A DNA stretch of 20,777 nt from Ophiothrix spiculata (Eukaryota > Echinodermata > Ophiuroidea > Amphilepidida > Ophiotrichidae). Under the pieces are notes generated by a model. The model was not told the origin of the DNA. It saw nothing but the letters and a program-made list of their open reading frames with translations, and searched no databases. Positions 18,201 through 20,777 of the stretch are shown piece by piece. Made by a program: the position numbers and the translations under genes. The stretch is taken from assembly GCA_000969725.1 (NCBI GenBank), contig JXSR01S059779.1. One strand, 5' to 3'. Numbering within the stretch: the first letter of the stretch is position 1; every line of letters starts with the position of its first letter.

Positions 18201-18288
18201 TATAAAAATTATTCCAAAGGGAAACCAGCTCCTGATTATTAAAGATAGCATGTACACTGATGAAACTCATTATCTGGCAAATTTTTAG
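1..18288 (+). CDS. Adhesion G-protein-coupled receptor, C-terminal part (GAIN, GPS, 7TM), 18 exons plus uncertain last exon
   Basis: This is a surface receptor of the adhesion GPCR family, partial at the 5' end. Exons 1-201, 1766-1822, 2080-2197, 2958-3074, 4057-4135, 4978-5101, 5675-5727, 7439-7550, 7793-7899, 8550-8652, 11819-11969, 12706-12772, 12954-13023, 14026-14111, 14752-14872, 15964-16005, 16441-16518 and 17537-17576 all have AG/GT borders and matching phases, giving about 575 codons with no stop. Numbering residues from the first codon here, the GAIN domain ends in a GPS with C241, C257, C269 and C271 and predicted cleavage between L274 and T275. Seven hydrophobic helices follow, with the TM3 C360 and loop-2 C432-W433 pair expected to form a disulfide. 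In this family a tethered agonist starts at the Thr after the cleavage point. The subfamily is not assignable. The ligand-binding ectodomain and promoter are outside the window, and the terminal exon is uncertain (18197, 18359 or 18911). Confidence 0.93.
603..948. mobile_element. Non-autonomous TIR element (MITE) with TTAA flanks
   Basis: The left end AGGGGCAATTCATGAT is the near-perfect inverse of the right end ATCATGAATTGCACCT (one mismatch), and both ends abut TTAA (599-602 and 949-952). A TTAA target duplication is known for piggyBac and Kolobok elements. A TA duplication cannot be excluded because TTAA contains TA. There is no coding capacity. The centre carries a 36-bp near-perfect palindrome at 759-794. 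Confidence 0.7.
759..794. repeat. 36-bp near-perfect palindrome inside the TTAA element
   Basis: The two 18-bp arms match at 17 of 18 positions around the GGGG/CCCC centre, with no loop. The core is TTGTCGGGGCCCCGACAG. It is far more GC-rich than its surroundings and would extrude as a cruciform or fold as a hairpin in RNA. Confidence 0.85.
991..1301. mobile_element. MITE with CCCGGG-type TIRs and 8-bp target duplication
   Basis: The element begins CCCGGGGGGTT and ends AACCCCCCACCCGGG. It is flanked on both sides by the identical octamer GTTTTATG (983-990 and 1302-1309). The inner arms also pair: GTACGGGTATGTGCC near 1017 against GGCACATATACGTAC near 1257. An 8-bp target duplication is known for hAT, P and Merlin groups. 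There is no coding capacity. It contains two related hairpins (1109-1147 and 1162-1193). Confidence 0.78.
1109..1193. repeat. Two tandem hairpins sharing one stem sequence
   Basis: Hairpin A pairs 1109-1125 with 1131-1147 (17-bp stem, 5-nt loop). Hairpin B pairs 1162-1175 with 1180-1193 (14-bp stem, 4-nt loop). Both stems are built on AAAGCACCCAATTT, so each left arm can also pair with the other right arm. They sit in the middle of the 991-1301 element and are its internal repeats. Confidence 0.85.
1766..1822 (+). CDS. aGPCR exon 2 (GAIN)
   Basis: A 57-bp exon between tttctctttag and donor gtcagt, phase 0 at both ends. It reads NMLKFFNSIVELDVKISNK, with the amphipathic helix pattern expected in GAIN subdomain A. 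It is supported by the continuous frame with exons 1 and 3. Confidence 0.82.
2080..2197 (+). CDS. aGPCR exon 3 (GAIN)
   Basis: The exon runs from tttatag to donor gtaagt. It enters in phase 0 and leaves with one base of the next codon. It reads GQTNLDGASLVQNVETLLQ followed by SFFREPNPPARRSTESYSHI. The VQNVETLLQSFF helix is typical of GAIN subdomain A, and the basic RR stretch may lie in a loop. Confidence 0.85.
2275..2772. mobile_element. 498-bp MITE with long TIRs and TTAA flanks
   Basis: The left end GGGCACAGCTAAACCCTCA and right end TGAGGGGTTAACTGTGCCC are inverted matches, and homology extends roughly 75-80 bp inward, including TTTGTAACTCAGCAACCG and GATAAGTAAATCCATATA. TTAA lies on both sides (2271-2274 and 2773-2776). 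A nested inverted repeat (GACTTACTTTTTGAAATATT near 2370 against its complement near 2454) and a short hairpin (GTCCAAGAAC / GTTCTTGGAC near 2589-2612) fill the interior. It lies wholly in intron 3. Confidence 0.8.
2958..3074 (+). CDS. aGPCR exon 4 (GAIN)
   Basis: The exon lies between tttttttttacag and donor gtaagt. With the carried base it reads DTYELFGIEQPGTTVNIAFA, then ESGENTDVYTEFSPDVFKG. It leaves with one base. The alternating hydrophobic pattern TVNIAF marks the start of the beta-rich part of GAIN. Confidence 0.85.
3075..4056 (+). other. Intron 4, no recognised element
   Basis: About 980 bp. One short imperfect hairpin (TGCACCATTG / CAATTGGTGCA around 3110-3136) is visible, and there is a locally GC-richer patch at about 3570-3670 that could be an old repeat fragment. 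No exon, RNA gene or clear transposon end is seen. Confidence 0.5.
4057..4135 (+). CDS. aGPCR exon 5 (GAIN)
   Basis: The exon runs from ccattgcag to donor gtaagc and reads QRNVRMAAAAVYNAVQLG then MPKKMKPAT, leaving two bases. It is phase-consistent with both neighbours. The Ala-rich helix followed by a basic turn fits a GAIN surface helix and loop. Confidence 0.8.
4136..4977 (+). other. Intron 5 with two perfect hairpins near its 3' end
   Basis: Hairpin 1 pairs 4760-4776 with 4793-4809 (17 bp, perfect, 16-nt loop, built on AAATTGGATGGATT). Hairpin 2 pairs CTGACCGATTT (4856-4866) with AAATCGGTCAG (4873-4883), 11 bp and perfect with a 6-nt loop, about 95 nt before the exon 6 acceptor. The remainder has no recognisable feature. 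Confidence 0.7.
4978..5101 (+). CDS. aGPCR exon 6 (GAIN, beta strands before GPS)
   Basis: The acceptor is caatcag and the donor gtaagt. The exon reads TSDGSGGNSETVEVISPVIS, then LQINFDSSNLKENVSFLYRHRE. VEVISPVISLQI matches the conserved strand of GAIN subdomain B that precedes the GPS. NVS is a potential N-glycosylation site. It ends in phase 0. Confidence 0.88.
5270..5555 (+). mobile_element. tRNA-derived SINE with LINE-like tail
   Basis: The head carries an A-box-like TGTGGTCTAGTGG (about 5279-5291) and a B-box-like AGTTCGAGCCCCG (about 5312-5324), spaced as in a tRNA. The body contains CTTGGGCAAGGCATTTAATCC-type sequence. The tail GCGCTTTGATCAATTCTGG then AAAAGCGCTATATAAGCAC is of a kind found at the 3' ends of SINEs and partner LINEs in aquatic animals, followed by a T-rich ATTT tract. 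It lies in sense orientation in intron 6. No target duplication was found by eye, so the borders are approximate. Confidence 0.75.
5675..5727 (+). CDS. aGPCR exon 7 (GPS, first cysteine)
   Basis: A 53-bp exon from aattttacag to donor gtaagt, reading KRKGEVTICGFLKYGDA plus two bases. The Cys is GPS cysteine 1. Most aGPCRs have a Trp three residues after it (C-x-[FY]-W), and here the residue is Leu (CGFL). Confidence 0.87.
5781..5948. mobile_element. MITE with GGCCCGTATTCC TIRs
   Basis: The left end GGCCCGTATTCCAGAAAGGT and right end ATCTTTCTGGAATACGGGCC are inverted, extending inward with TTTAGCTAAA on both sides (about 30 bp). The flanking triplets are TAA and TAT, so a 3-bp duplication of the Harbinger kind is possible but imperfect. 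No coding capacity. Its right end lies 3 bp from the inverted exon 13 copy. Confidence 0.75.
5952..6167 (-). pseudogene. Inverted copy of exon 13 and the start of its intron
   Basis: Read on the minus strand, 6167-6101 is identical over all 67 bases to exon 13 from 12957 to 13023 (second extracellular loop and TM5). It is followed by the same donor gtaagt, then by intron sequence similar to 13024-13081 and 13553-13650. The copy stops abruptly inside the exon at CTGTTGG, without the acceptor. The ~470 bp between 13082 and 13552 is missing from the copy and is read as a later insertion in the parent. Being antisense to the gene and lacking an acceptor, it cannot be spliced as this exon. Confidence 0.85.
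6448..6826. mobile_element. MITE with 3-bp TAA target duplication (Harbinger-like)
   Basis: The left end GGCCAAAAAAAATTGTTTGG and right end CCAAACAATTTTTTTTTTTGCC are inverted, extending through GGTTGCCCTCC and GGTCGGTCGG-like blocks. TAA lies on both sides (6445-6447 and 6827-6829). A 3-bp TWA duplication with GG-starting TIRs is the known habit of PIF/Harbinger. A T run near 6507-6524 and AT-rich filler make up the rest. Confidence 0.77.
7439..7550 (+). CDS. aGPCR exon 8 (GPS autoproteolysis motif and tethered agonist)
   Basis: The exon runs from ttttcttttcag to donor gtgagt. It reads TEWANEGCWDTEVNSTFT, then LCHCNHLTNFALLMATDGLV. It carries GPS cysteines 2-4 (C257, C269, C271), the conserved Trp before them, and the cleavage triad His-Leu/Thr. 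In this family the chain is self-cut between Leu and Thr, and TNFALLM then acts as the tethered agonist. NST is a potential glycosylation site. It ends in phase 0. Confidence 0.95.
7793..7899 (+). CDS. aGPCR exon 9 (TM1)
   Basis: The exon runs from gtcctgttttcag to donor gtaaga. It reads LNTWHSKAATFLTYATVS, then ISIICLIASLIILFIFR, plus two bases. The hydrophobic stretch from about residue 298 to 321 is TM1, directly after the tethered-agonist linker, and the terminal Arg starts the first cytoplasmic loop. Confidence 0.92.
7959..8148. mobile_element. GATC-rich palindromic MITE with TA duplication (copy 1)
   Basis: The ends CACTCTTAAAAAGCCAGG and CCTGGCTTTCTAAGAGTG are inverted, continuing with ATCAAATATGAGCTTATCCT on both arms, and TA lies on each side (7957-7958 and 8149-8150). 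TA duplication is the habit of Tc1/mariner elements. Ten GATC tetramers, mostly as GGATCAAA or TTGATCC, lie in 190 bp. It belongs to the same family as 16791-17451. Confidence 0.85.
8550..8652 (+). CDS. aGPCR exon 10 (first cytoplasmic loop and TM2)
   Basis: The acceptor is ataatacag and the donor gtatga. The exon reads KTLKNKRCRILRNTCLSM, then LLAHTLFIFSDLALRNK. R-x-x-R-N-x-C-L-S-x-L-L-A is the aGPCR intracellular loop 1/TM2 signature. It ends in phase 0. Confidence 0.92.
9082..11475. mobile_element. 2.4-kb TIR element with nine internal 15-bp motifs
   Basis: The perfect 18-bp inverted ends GTATATGGTCGAATCCAA (9082-9099) and TTGGATTCGACCATATAC (11458-11475) bracket every copy of the motif GTTACCTACGAATAC. 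Forward copies are at 9424 (a variant ending TCC), 9613, 9805, 10536, 10557 and 10909. Reverse copies are at 9775 (variant), 10169 and 11268. The outermost bases may be a TA or TATA target duplication, making the element about 9084-11473. The end and the motif share CGAAT[CA]C, as expected if one protein binds both. Short open stretches inside resemble no transposase I know. The class is unassigned. Confidence 0.68.
9424..11282. repeat. Interspersed 15-bp motif GTTACCTACGAATAC, nine copies in both orientations
   Basis: Seven copies are exact: 9613-9627, 9805-9819, 10536-10550, 10557-10571 and 10909-10923 forward, 10169-10183 and 11268-11282 reverse. Two are variants (9424-9438 forward, 9775-9789 reverse). 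Spacing is irregular (21 to about 370 bp), so this is neither a tandem repeat nor a CRISPR array. The sequence between copies is not repeated. Confidence 0.92.
11594..11662 (+). pseudogene. Partial duplicate of exon 12 (TM4), upstream of exon 11
   Basis: Sequence from CCATTAGGCATTGTTGGACT onward copies exon 12 with only one or two substitutions and two small deletions (4 and 2 bp, net in frame). It reads PLPLGIVGLCVGTTTDG before diverging. A possible acceptor aaattcacag ends at 11570 and the frame stays open from there until a stop near 11700, but no exon 12 acceptor or donor is preserved. If spliced in after exon 10 it would add a novel stretch and terminate the receptor after TM2. Most likely it is a dead copy of the exon, in direct orientation about 1.1 kb from the source. 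Confidence 0.7.
11819..11969 (+). CDS. aGPCR exon 11 (TM3, second cytoplasmic loop, start of TM4)
   Basis: The acceptor is atttcttcag and the donor gtatgt. The exon reads SVCTVVAALLHYLFLTVF, CWMFIMGFQIYTKVRRA, then TKTQVDFLYYLIFGW, plus one base. C360 is the conserved TM3 cysteine, LLHYxFLxxFxWM is the aGPCR TM3 signature, and FGWG starts TM4. Confidence 0.94.
11987..12258. mobile_element. MITE with TAGACCTTTTCAAAC TIRs
   Basis: The left end TAGACCTTTTCAAAC and right end GTTTGAAAAGGTCTA are perfect 15-bp inverted repeats, with TA on each side (11985-11986 and 12259-12260), and CGATC / GATCG continues the pairing with small gaps. It begins only 17 bp after the exon 11 donor. No coding capacity is credible. 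Confidence 0.78.
12706..12772 (+). CDS. aGPCR exon 12 (TM4 and start of second extracellular loop)
   Basis: The acceptor is atcattttttag and the donor gtgagt. With the carried G it reads GFPLGIVGLCVGTKTDGYGV then DD, plus two bases. FPxxIVGxxVG ending in YG is the conserved TM4/extracellular loop 2 block of aGPCRs. It is the source of the partial copy at 11594-11662. Confidence 0.93.
12954..13023 (+). CDS. aGPCR exon 13 (second extracellular loop, TM5 start)
   Basis: The acceptor is catgatacag and the donor gtaagt. The exon reads VACWLNPADNTIWAFVG then PALGILF. The CWL motif holds the extracellular loop 2 cysteine that pairs with C360, and IWAFVGPAL is the aGPCR TM5 entry. It ends in phase 0. 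An inverted copy of its last 67 bp lies at 6101-6167. Confidence 0.94.
13086..13548. mobile_element. 463-bp insertion flanked by TGCA, absent from the inverted copy
   Basis: The homologous inverted segment at 5952-6167 runs straight across this point with a single ATGCATAC, whereas here TGCA stands on both sides (13082-13085 and 13549-13552). This gives a filled and an empty site within one window. The ends GGCGTCACACCAC and GTAGTGCGCCC are only roughly inverted. The interior has CGCCCCCTATCACTG-type sequence and no coding capacity. The class is unknown. Confidence 0.66.
14026..14111 (+). CDS. aGPCR exon 14 (TM5 end, third cytoplasmic loop)
   Basis: The acceptor is gtctatttcag and the donor gtaaat. 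The exon reads FNIIVMILVMRSFINVKV, then NKDKDTLDQL, plus two bases. Phe-Asn followed by a hydrophobic run is the usual TM5, and the charged KDKDTLDQLR segment is the third cytoplasmic loop, expected to face the G protein. Confidence 0.93.
14286..14345 (+). other. Short open segment with acceptor-like start and stop (possible cryptic terminal exon)
   Basis: After aaatttacag an ATG-started frame of 19 codons reads MNVDEQNAALEAMLGGEEE and ends in TGA. The acidic, non-AT-biased composition looks protein-like. It is followed by a perfect hairpin at 14355-14381. Spliced to exon 14 the phase gives Arg then an immediate stop. Spliced to exon 13 it would be in this frame. It is not part of the conserved receptor, and I do not recognise it. 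It could be a cryptic alternative end or the relic of another gene. Confidence 0.3.
14355..14381. repeat. Perfect hairpin, 13-bp arms and 1-nt centre
   Basis: GTCACTGTATATT and AATATACAGTGAC are exact inverse complements around a single A. No T run follows, so nothing points to a terminator. It lies 9 bp after the stop of the short open segment. Confidence 0.85.
14752..14872 (+). CDS. aGPCR exon 15 (TM6 and most of TM7)
   Basis: The acceptor is actctttttttcag and the donor gtatga. The exon reads RAAAKAVIVMLPILGLTWILG, shortened here to its main block AKAVIVMLPILGLTWILGL, then VVQYHLVFLYSFIFLNGLQ. LPILGLTW with its helix-kinking Pro is the TM6 signature, and FxxLNxLQG starts the TM7 end. Phase 0 at the end. 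Confidence 0.95.
14945..15775 (+). repeat. Minisatellite, nine copies of a ~96-bp unit
   Basis: The anchor TGGACCATTTTGACAAAGTG recurs at about 14980, 15075, 15171, 15267, 15362, 15458, 15555, 15631 and 15733. Spacing is 95-97 bp for the first seven and about 76 and 102 bp for the last copies, which are degenerate. Each full unit also has ACCACCAACTGGTATATTAG and TTACATGTATAAAATGTC. The array fills most of intron 15, between exons encoding adjoining parts of TM7. Confidence 0.93.
15964..16005 (+). CDS. aGPCR exon 16 (end of TM7)
   Basis: A 42-bp micro-exon from ggtttatttgtag to donor gtaaga, reading GLMLFLLHIAFNKE, phase 0 at both ends. It completes the family pattern LQG-x-[FM]-x-F-x-x-H-x-x-x-N-K-E-V at the TM7/cytoplasm border. 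Confidence 0.93.
16441..16518 (+). CDS. aGPCR exon 17 (cytoplasmic tail)
   Basis: The acceptor is tattcttatag and the donor gtatgt. The exon reads VQNAISGKNKVNATPG then TLSTNAFSKA, phase 0. Its first Val completes the NKEV motif. The tail is Ser/Thr-rich and basic, which would suit phosphorylation, though no specific site is recognised. Confidence 0.87.
16791..17451. mobile_element. GATC-rich MITE (copy 2) with a tRNA-like insert
   Basis: The ends TACTCTTAGAAAGGAAGG and CCGGCCTTCTAAGAGTG match the inverted ends of 7959-8148, and TA lies at both borders (16789-16790 and 17452-17453). More than twenty GATC tetramers occur as GGATCAAA / TTGATCC. It is over three times longer than copy 1, partly because of a non-GATC block from about 16945 to 17150 that holds a degenerate tRNA. 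Confidence 0.8.
16982..17062 (-). pseudogene. Degenerate tRNA-Thr(CGT)-like sequence
   Basis: On the minus strand the D arm TGGCCGAGTGGTTAGAGC, the anticodon-loop-like CTCGTAA and the T arm GGGTTCAAACCC are in tRNA order, and GTGGTTAGAGCGCTGGTCTC resembles animal threonine tRNAs. The 3' half of the anticodon stem is replaced, and the acceptor stem does not pair well, so it is not a working tRNA. It may be the head of a SINE or a captured tRNA pseudogene inside the MITE. Confidence 0.65.
17537..17576 (+). CDS. aGPCR exon 18 (cytoplasmic tail)
   Basis: The acceptor is gtattcatcag and the donor gtgtgt. The exon reads TETDDIAGPSSGS plus one base. It is phase-consistent with exon 17. If the donor were not used, the frame would end three codons later (GVY then TAG). 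Confidence 0.72.
17655..18115. mobile_element. 461-bp inverted-repeat (foldback) element with arms of about 180 bp
   Basis: The left arm (about 17655-17836) and right arm (about 17933-18115) are inverted copies with scattered mismatches: CTACCACATGAATCAAAAA pairs with TTTTTGATTCACGTGGTAG, and CTTGATAAAAGCACCAAATC pairs with its inverse near 18050. About 95 bp separate the arms. TA-containing flanks suggest a TA duplication but are not decisive. Transcribed, it would make a long RNA duplex. There is no coding capacity. Confidence 0.82.
18197..18288 (+). CDS. Candidate terminal exon A of the aGPCR
   Basis: After a good acceptor (gtttcatttttaacag) and with the carried G, the frame is open for 30 codons: AIIKIIPKGNQLLIIKD, then SMYTDETHYLANF, stop TAG. 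It is the longest of three phase-compatible endings. It is AT-rich and Ile-rich, unlike the other exons, so it may be open by chance. Confidence 0.35.
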
Positions 18289-18358
18289 CAAGCTGTGAAA
18301 TGAATGAAAATTAGTCTTATAAATGCACTAACATTCATATTTTCTTCTTTTTTTTAAG

Positions 18359-18363
18359 GATAA
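18359..18363 (+). CDS. Candidate terminal exon B of the aGPCR (Gly-stop)
   Basis: The strongest pyrimidine tract in the region (tcttctttttttttaag) is followed by GATAA, which with the carried G gives Gly then stop. The tail would end GPSSGSG. An ATTAAA that could serve polyadenylation lies near 18428. A stop immediately after splicing is plausible but cannot be supported by conservation. Confidence 0.3.
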
Positions 18364-18910
18364 CACCCAGGAGTGCAGAAATTTAGCAACAATTAATTTC
18401 TCTGAATTGTTTGCGGAGTGTATTTTGATTAAAAACAATGAAATTTTGTTGATATGCACATATTTTTGTGCAAAATATGAATTACATGCTTATAATGCTC
18501 ATAGTGGACTAGTTTCTGGCAATACCAGTTTTCAGTCTATATCAAGGAAGATGTATATGCTTAAAAATAATTTGTGGGGTTGCTAATGAAAATGTATGAA
18601 ATCTATAGTTGTAAATACAAATAATATTATAAGTAAACAATAACCATGTAGGAAAGCAACATATTTTAAAAGATATGTATTAGACTCTTGAAACGATCAG
18701 TTATTTTTTTACTCACTGTGTAAATATCTCGAAGTGTAAAATGACAATCACTATATGAATTTTATCAAATTATTCTTCTCCATATCATAAATTATTTTGA
18801 TTTTTTTTGCAACAATAGTAAAATTGCCTCTCTCAGTGCTCTCTAAAAACCTATATGTATAATAGTTCTTCATGAAAGGAAAAAGAAACGTGTTAAATCA
18901 TTTGTTGCAG

Positions 18911-18939
18911 CCGGCCACAAACGAAAGACTAATTTCTGA
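18911..18939 (+). CDS. Candidate terminal exon C of the aGPCR
   Basis: The acceptor catttgttgcag gives, in the required phase, AGHKRKTNF then TGA. The basic composition suits a membrane-proximal tail, but the pyrimidine tract is weak. Confidence 0.22.
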
Positions 18940-19264
18940 TTTTAATCCATTTGTACAAATCAGTGTTCCCGCTAAGGTTTTTGAACTTGCGCCAATTCGA
19001 GCAATTTTGACAAAGTTGAAGCGGTGTGGCTGAAAATTGGCTCAATAAAGCTAGAAAAATATCTTTCTCACACGTTTTCAGAAACTCATGGCGCCAATTT
19101 TCACCACTACTGCGCCAATGACGCGCCATACGGCCTTAGTACACTGGTACAAATTGATATTCAAATAATTTAACGATTTAATATCTGTATAGCATTCAGC
19201 TACATGTCAGTAGCAAAAGCTTAAAAATAAAATTGAAATTTTGCAGATAGGCTGTCATAATAAT
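18940..19264 (+). other. Region after the gene, no gene seen
   Basis: AT-rich, with a GC-richer block at about 18960-19140 (CCCGCTAAGG ... GCGCCAATTTTCACC ... GCGCCATACGGCC) that looks like a repeat fragment. A 66-codon minus-strand open stretch across it resembles nothing I know. It may contain 3' untranslated sequence. Confidence 0.45.
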
Positions 19265-20205
19265 TCAGTGGCGGATTTAACAGTCAGCAAAGTCAGCAAT
19301 TGCTGACCGGGCCCCCCTAAAAACTTACTCTTAGGGCCCCCCCCAAAAAAAAAAGAAAGAAAGAAAGAAAAGAAAGGAAAAGAAAGAAAGAAAAGGAAAA
19401 GGAAAGAGGGAAAAATAAAATATCAGTTTATTTTTCACAATTTTAAAGAGAAACCAGCGTTCTTTCACACCATTAAGTTAAGGGCCCCATACAAATATTT
19501 TTATTAGCATGGAGAGTAACCTAACTTTGCTCAAGAAGGTGGTCTACGTGGAGGTGGGCTATAATGGATAATATGGCATCGGTGTTTCTGAGATCCAGGG
19601 AGGGGCCCTATCAGTGGTACATTTAAGAATCAGAAAAGTTACCAGCTGCTGACCCCCTTAAAATGGCCCCAAATATTTTTTAAAGGAAAGAAAAAAATAC
19701 ATTACAAAGAATTTTTACAGATTCATAGAAAAAACAGTGTTCTTGCAGAACTTCTTGCAATATCATGGGCCCGAGCAGAACACTGGGCCCCGCACAACTT
19801 TTCCCCCCAAGATATTGCGATGGACCCAAGAAAAAGTTTCGTGGGGTACGGTCAATTTTACCAGTTAGGAACCAGGGGCAGCACTACCGGGGAGGTATGG
19901 GGGCATTTCCCCGAGTCACAAACCTTAATTGCACGTAAAATGCCAAAAATTCCCGGTCCCGGGCAAAAAATTTGTGCGCTACACGCGAAATTCAAGATAA
20001 TGTATCCAAATTGACAATTTTTGGTGCGAATTTCAAGATTTTTAAGCAAGTTTTAGGTGATATTTAATAATTTACCGGGGTTTTTCGCGCGCTTAGCGCA
20101 CAACAACAACAACAAAATCATATTTTCCTCCGACCATTTTATGTTTTAAAAAGGGCCCCCCATCTTAAGTTGCTGACAGGGCCCTTTTCCTTAAATCCGC
20201 CGCTG
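19265..20205. mobile_element. hAT-like non-autonomous element, 941 bp
   Basis: The left end CAGTGGCGGATTTAA and right end TTAAATCCGCCGCTG are inverted with one mismatch. CAGnGGCGGATTTA is a well-known hAT terminus. The subterminal TCAGCAA / TTGCTGAC and GGGCCC blocks repeat on both sides. The flanks CATAATAA(TT) and CATAATAT resemble an eroded 8-bp target duplication. A purine tract of A, AAG and AAAG at about 19339-19410 and several C-rich runs fill the interior. No transposase is present. Confidence 0.77.
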
Positions 20206-20520
20206 CATAATATGTAGTGAGTAATCCTGCCAATAGGCATAATACGCTATTACAAGAAAGCCCCAACTCCAACAAAATTGAATGCAGAGTTGGTTTCGTT
20301 TTTTATACCATAGGAAGCCTGTTGAGATAGGGATGATTTGGATAGAAATTATTTGGTGGGTATAACTCAGTTTGATCAAAAGGGTGGAGTTGGGCTCTTC
20401 TTTTACTAGTGTATTCATAATGTATTATAAATGATGTAATCCTGTCTTATTGTTTTTGAAAAAGTGAATGTAGATTCCTTTGAAAAATAAATGCATCATG
20501 ACAGATTTAAATTTTGACTT
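20206..20520 (+). other. No gene seen
   Basis: AT-rich sequence between the hAT-like element and the tandem array. No splice-bordered open frame, RNA gene or TIR pair is visible. Confidence 0.5.
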
Positions 20521-20777
20521 TATATGCATACTTATTATTTTGATGGCTTGTTTGGTTCATAGAGGCTTTATTTCTTTTCAAAAATGTGCATACGTATTTT
20601 TGACTTTTATGCAAACTTATTTTTTTGTTGGCTTGTGTTTGGTTTATAAAAGCTTTATTTTTCGGCTTGTGTTTGGTTTATAAAGGCTTTATTTCTTTTC
20701 ACAAATATGCATACTTATTATTTTGTCGACTTGTGTTTGGTTTATCAAGGCTTTATTTCTTTTCACAAATATGCATA
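20521..20777 (+). repeat. Tandem repeat array running off the window end
   Basis: Blocks built on GCTTGTGTTTGGTTTATAAA, GGCTTTATTTCTTTTCACAA and ATATGCATACTTATTATTTT recur about three and a half times with units of roughly 65-85 bp and indels. A shortened unit at about 20625-20660 shows slippage. The array continues beyond the window. Confidence 0.85.

Noticed and set aside
18929..19129. 66-codon minus-strand open frame
   Set aside because: It crosses a repeat-like GC-rich block and shows no domain that I can recognise.
19339..19410. Purine tract as a regulatory site
   Set aside because: It is simple-sequence filler within the hAT-like element, and nothing links it to regulation.

Overview
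The window is a piece of animal genomic DNA, about one third G+C, almost wholly occupied by the 3' part of one plus-strand, intron-rich gene. Eighteen short exons (40 to 201 bp) with GT/AG borders join in one uninterrupted frame of about 575 codons. They encode the C-terminal part of an adhesion G-protein-coupled receptor (aGPCR): the GAIN domain (exons 1-8), the GPS autoproteolysis motif ending in CxCNHLT (exon 8), seven transmembrane helices (exons 9-16) and a short cytoplasmic tail (exons 17-18 plus an uncertain terminal exon). The N-terminal ectodomain lies upstream of the window. No second protein-coding gene is supported on either strand.

Intron load and repeats suggest a marine invertebrate, perhaps a deuterostome such as an echinoderm, hemichordate or lancelet. 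That guess is weak, because no species-diagnostic sequence is visible.

Layout: 1-5727, exons 1-7 (GAIN) with three terminal-inverted-repeat (TIR) elements at 603-948, 991-1301 and 2275-2772 and a tRNA-derived SINE near 5270-5555. 5728-7438, a large intron with two MITEs and an antisense copy of exon 13. 7439-8652, GPS, TM1 and TM2. 8653-11818, a 3.2-kb intron holding a 2.4-kb TIR element studded with nine copies of one 15-bp motif, followed by a partial copy of exon 12. 11819-14872, TM3 to TM7. 14873-15963, an intron with a ~96-bp minisatellite. 15964-17576, end of TM7 and the tail. From 17577 on: a 461-bp hairpin element, possible terminal exons, a hAT-like element and a terminal tandem array.

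The most notable features are the 15-bp motif array with matching terminal repeats, the exon 13 copy lying inverted 7 kb upstream in the same transcription unit with the exonic 67 bp unchanged, and the partial exon 12 copy. No wholly new system can be claimed from sequence alone. The motif-array element is the best candidate for an undescribed mobile element.
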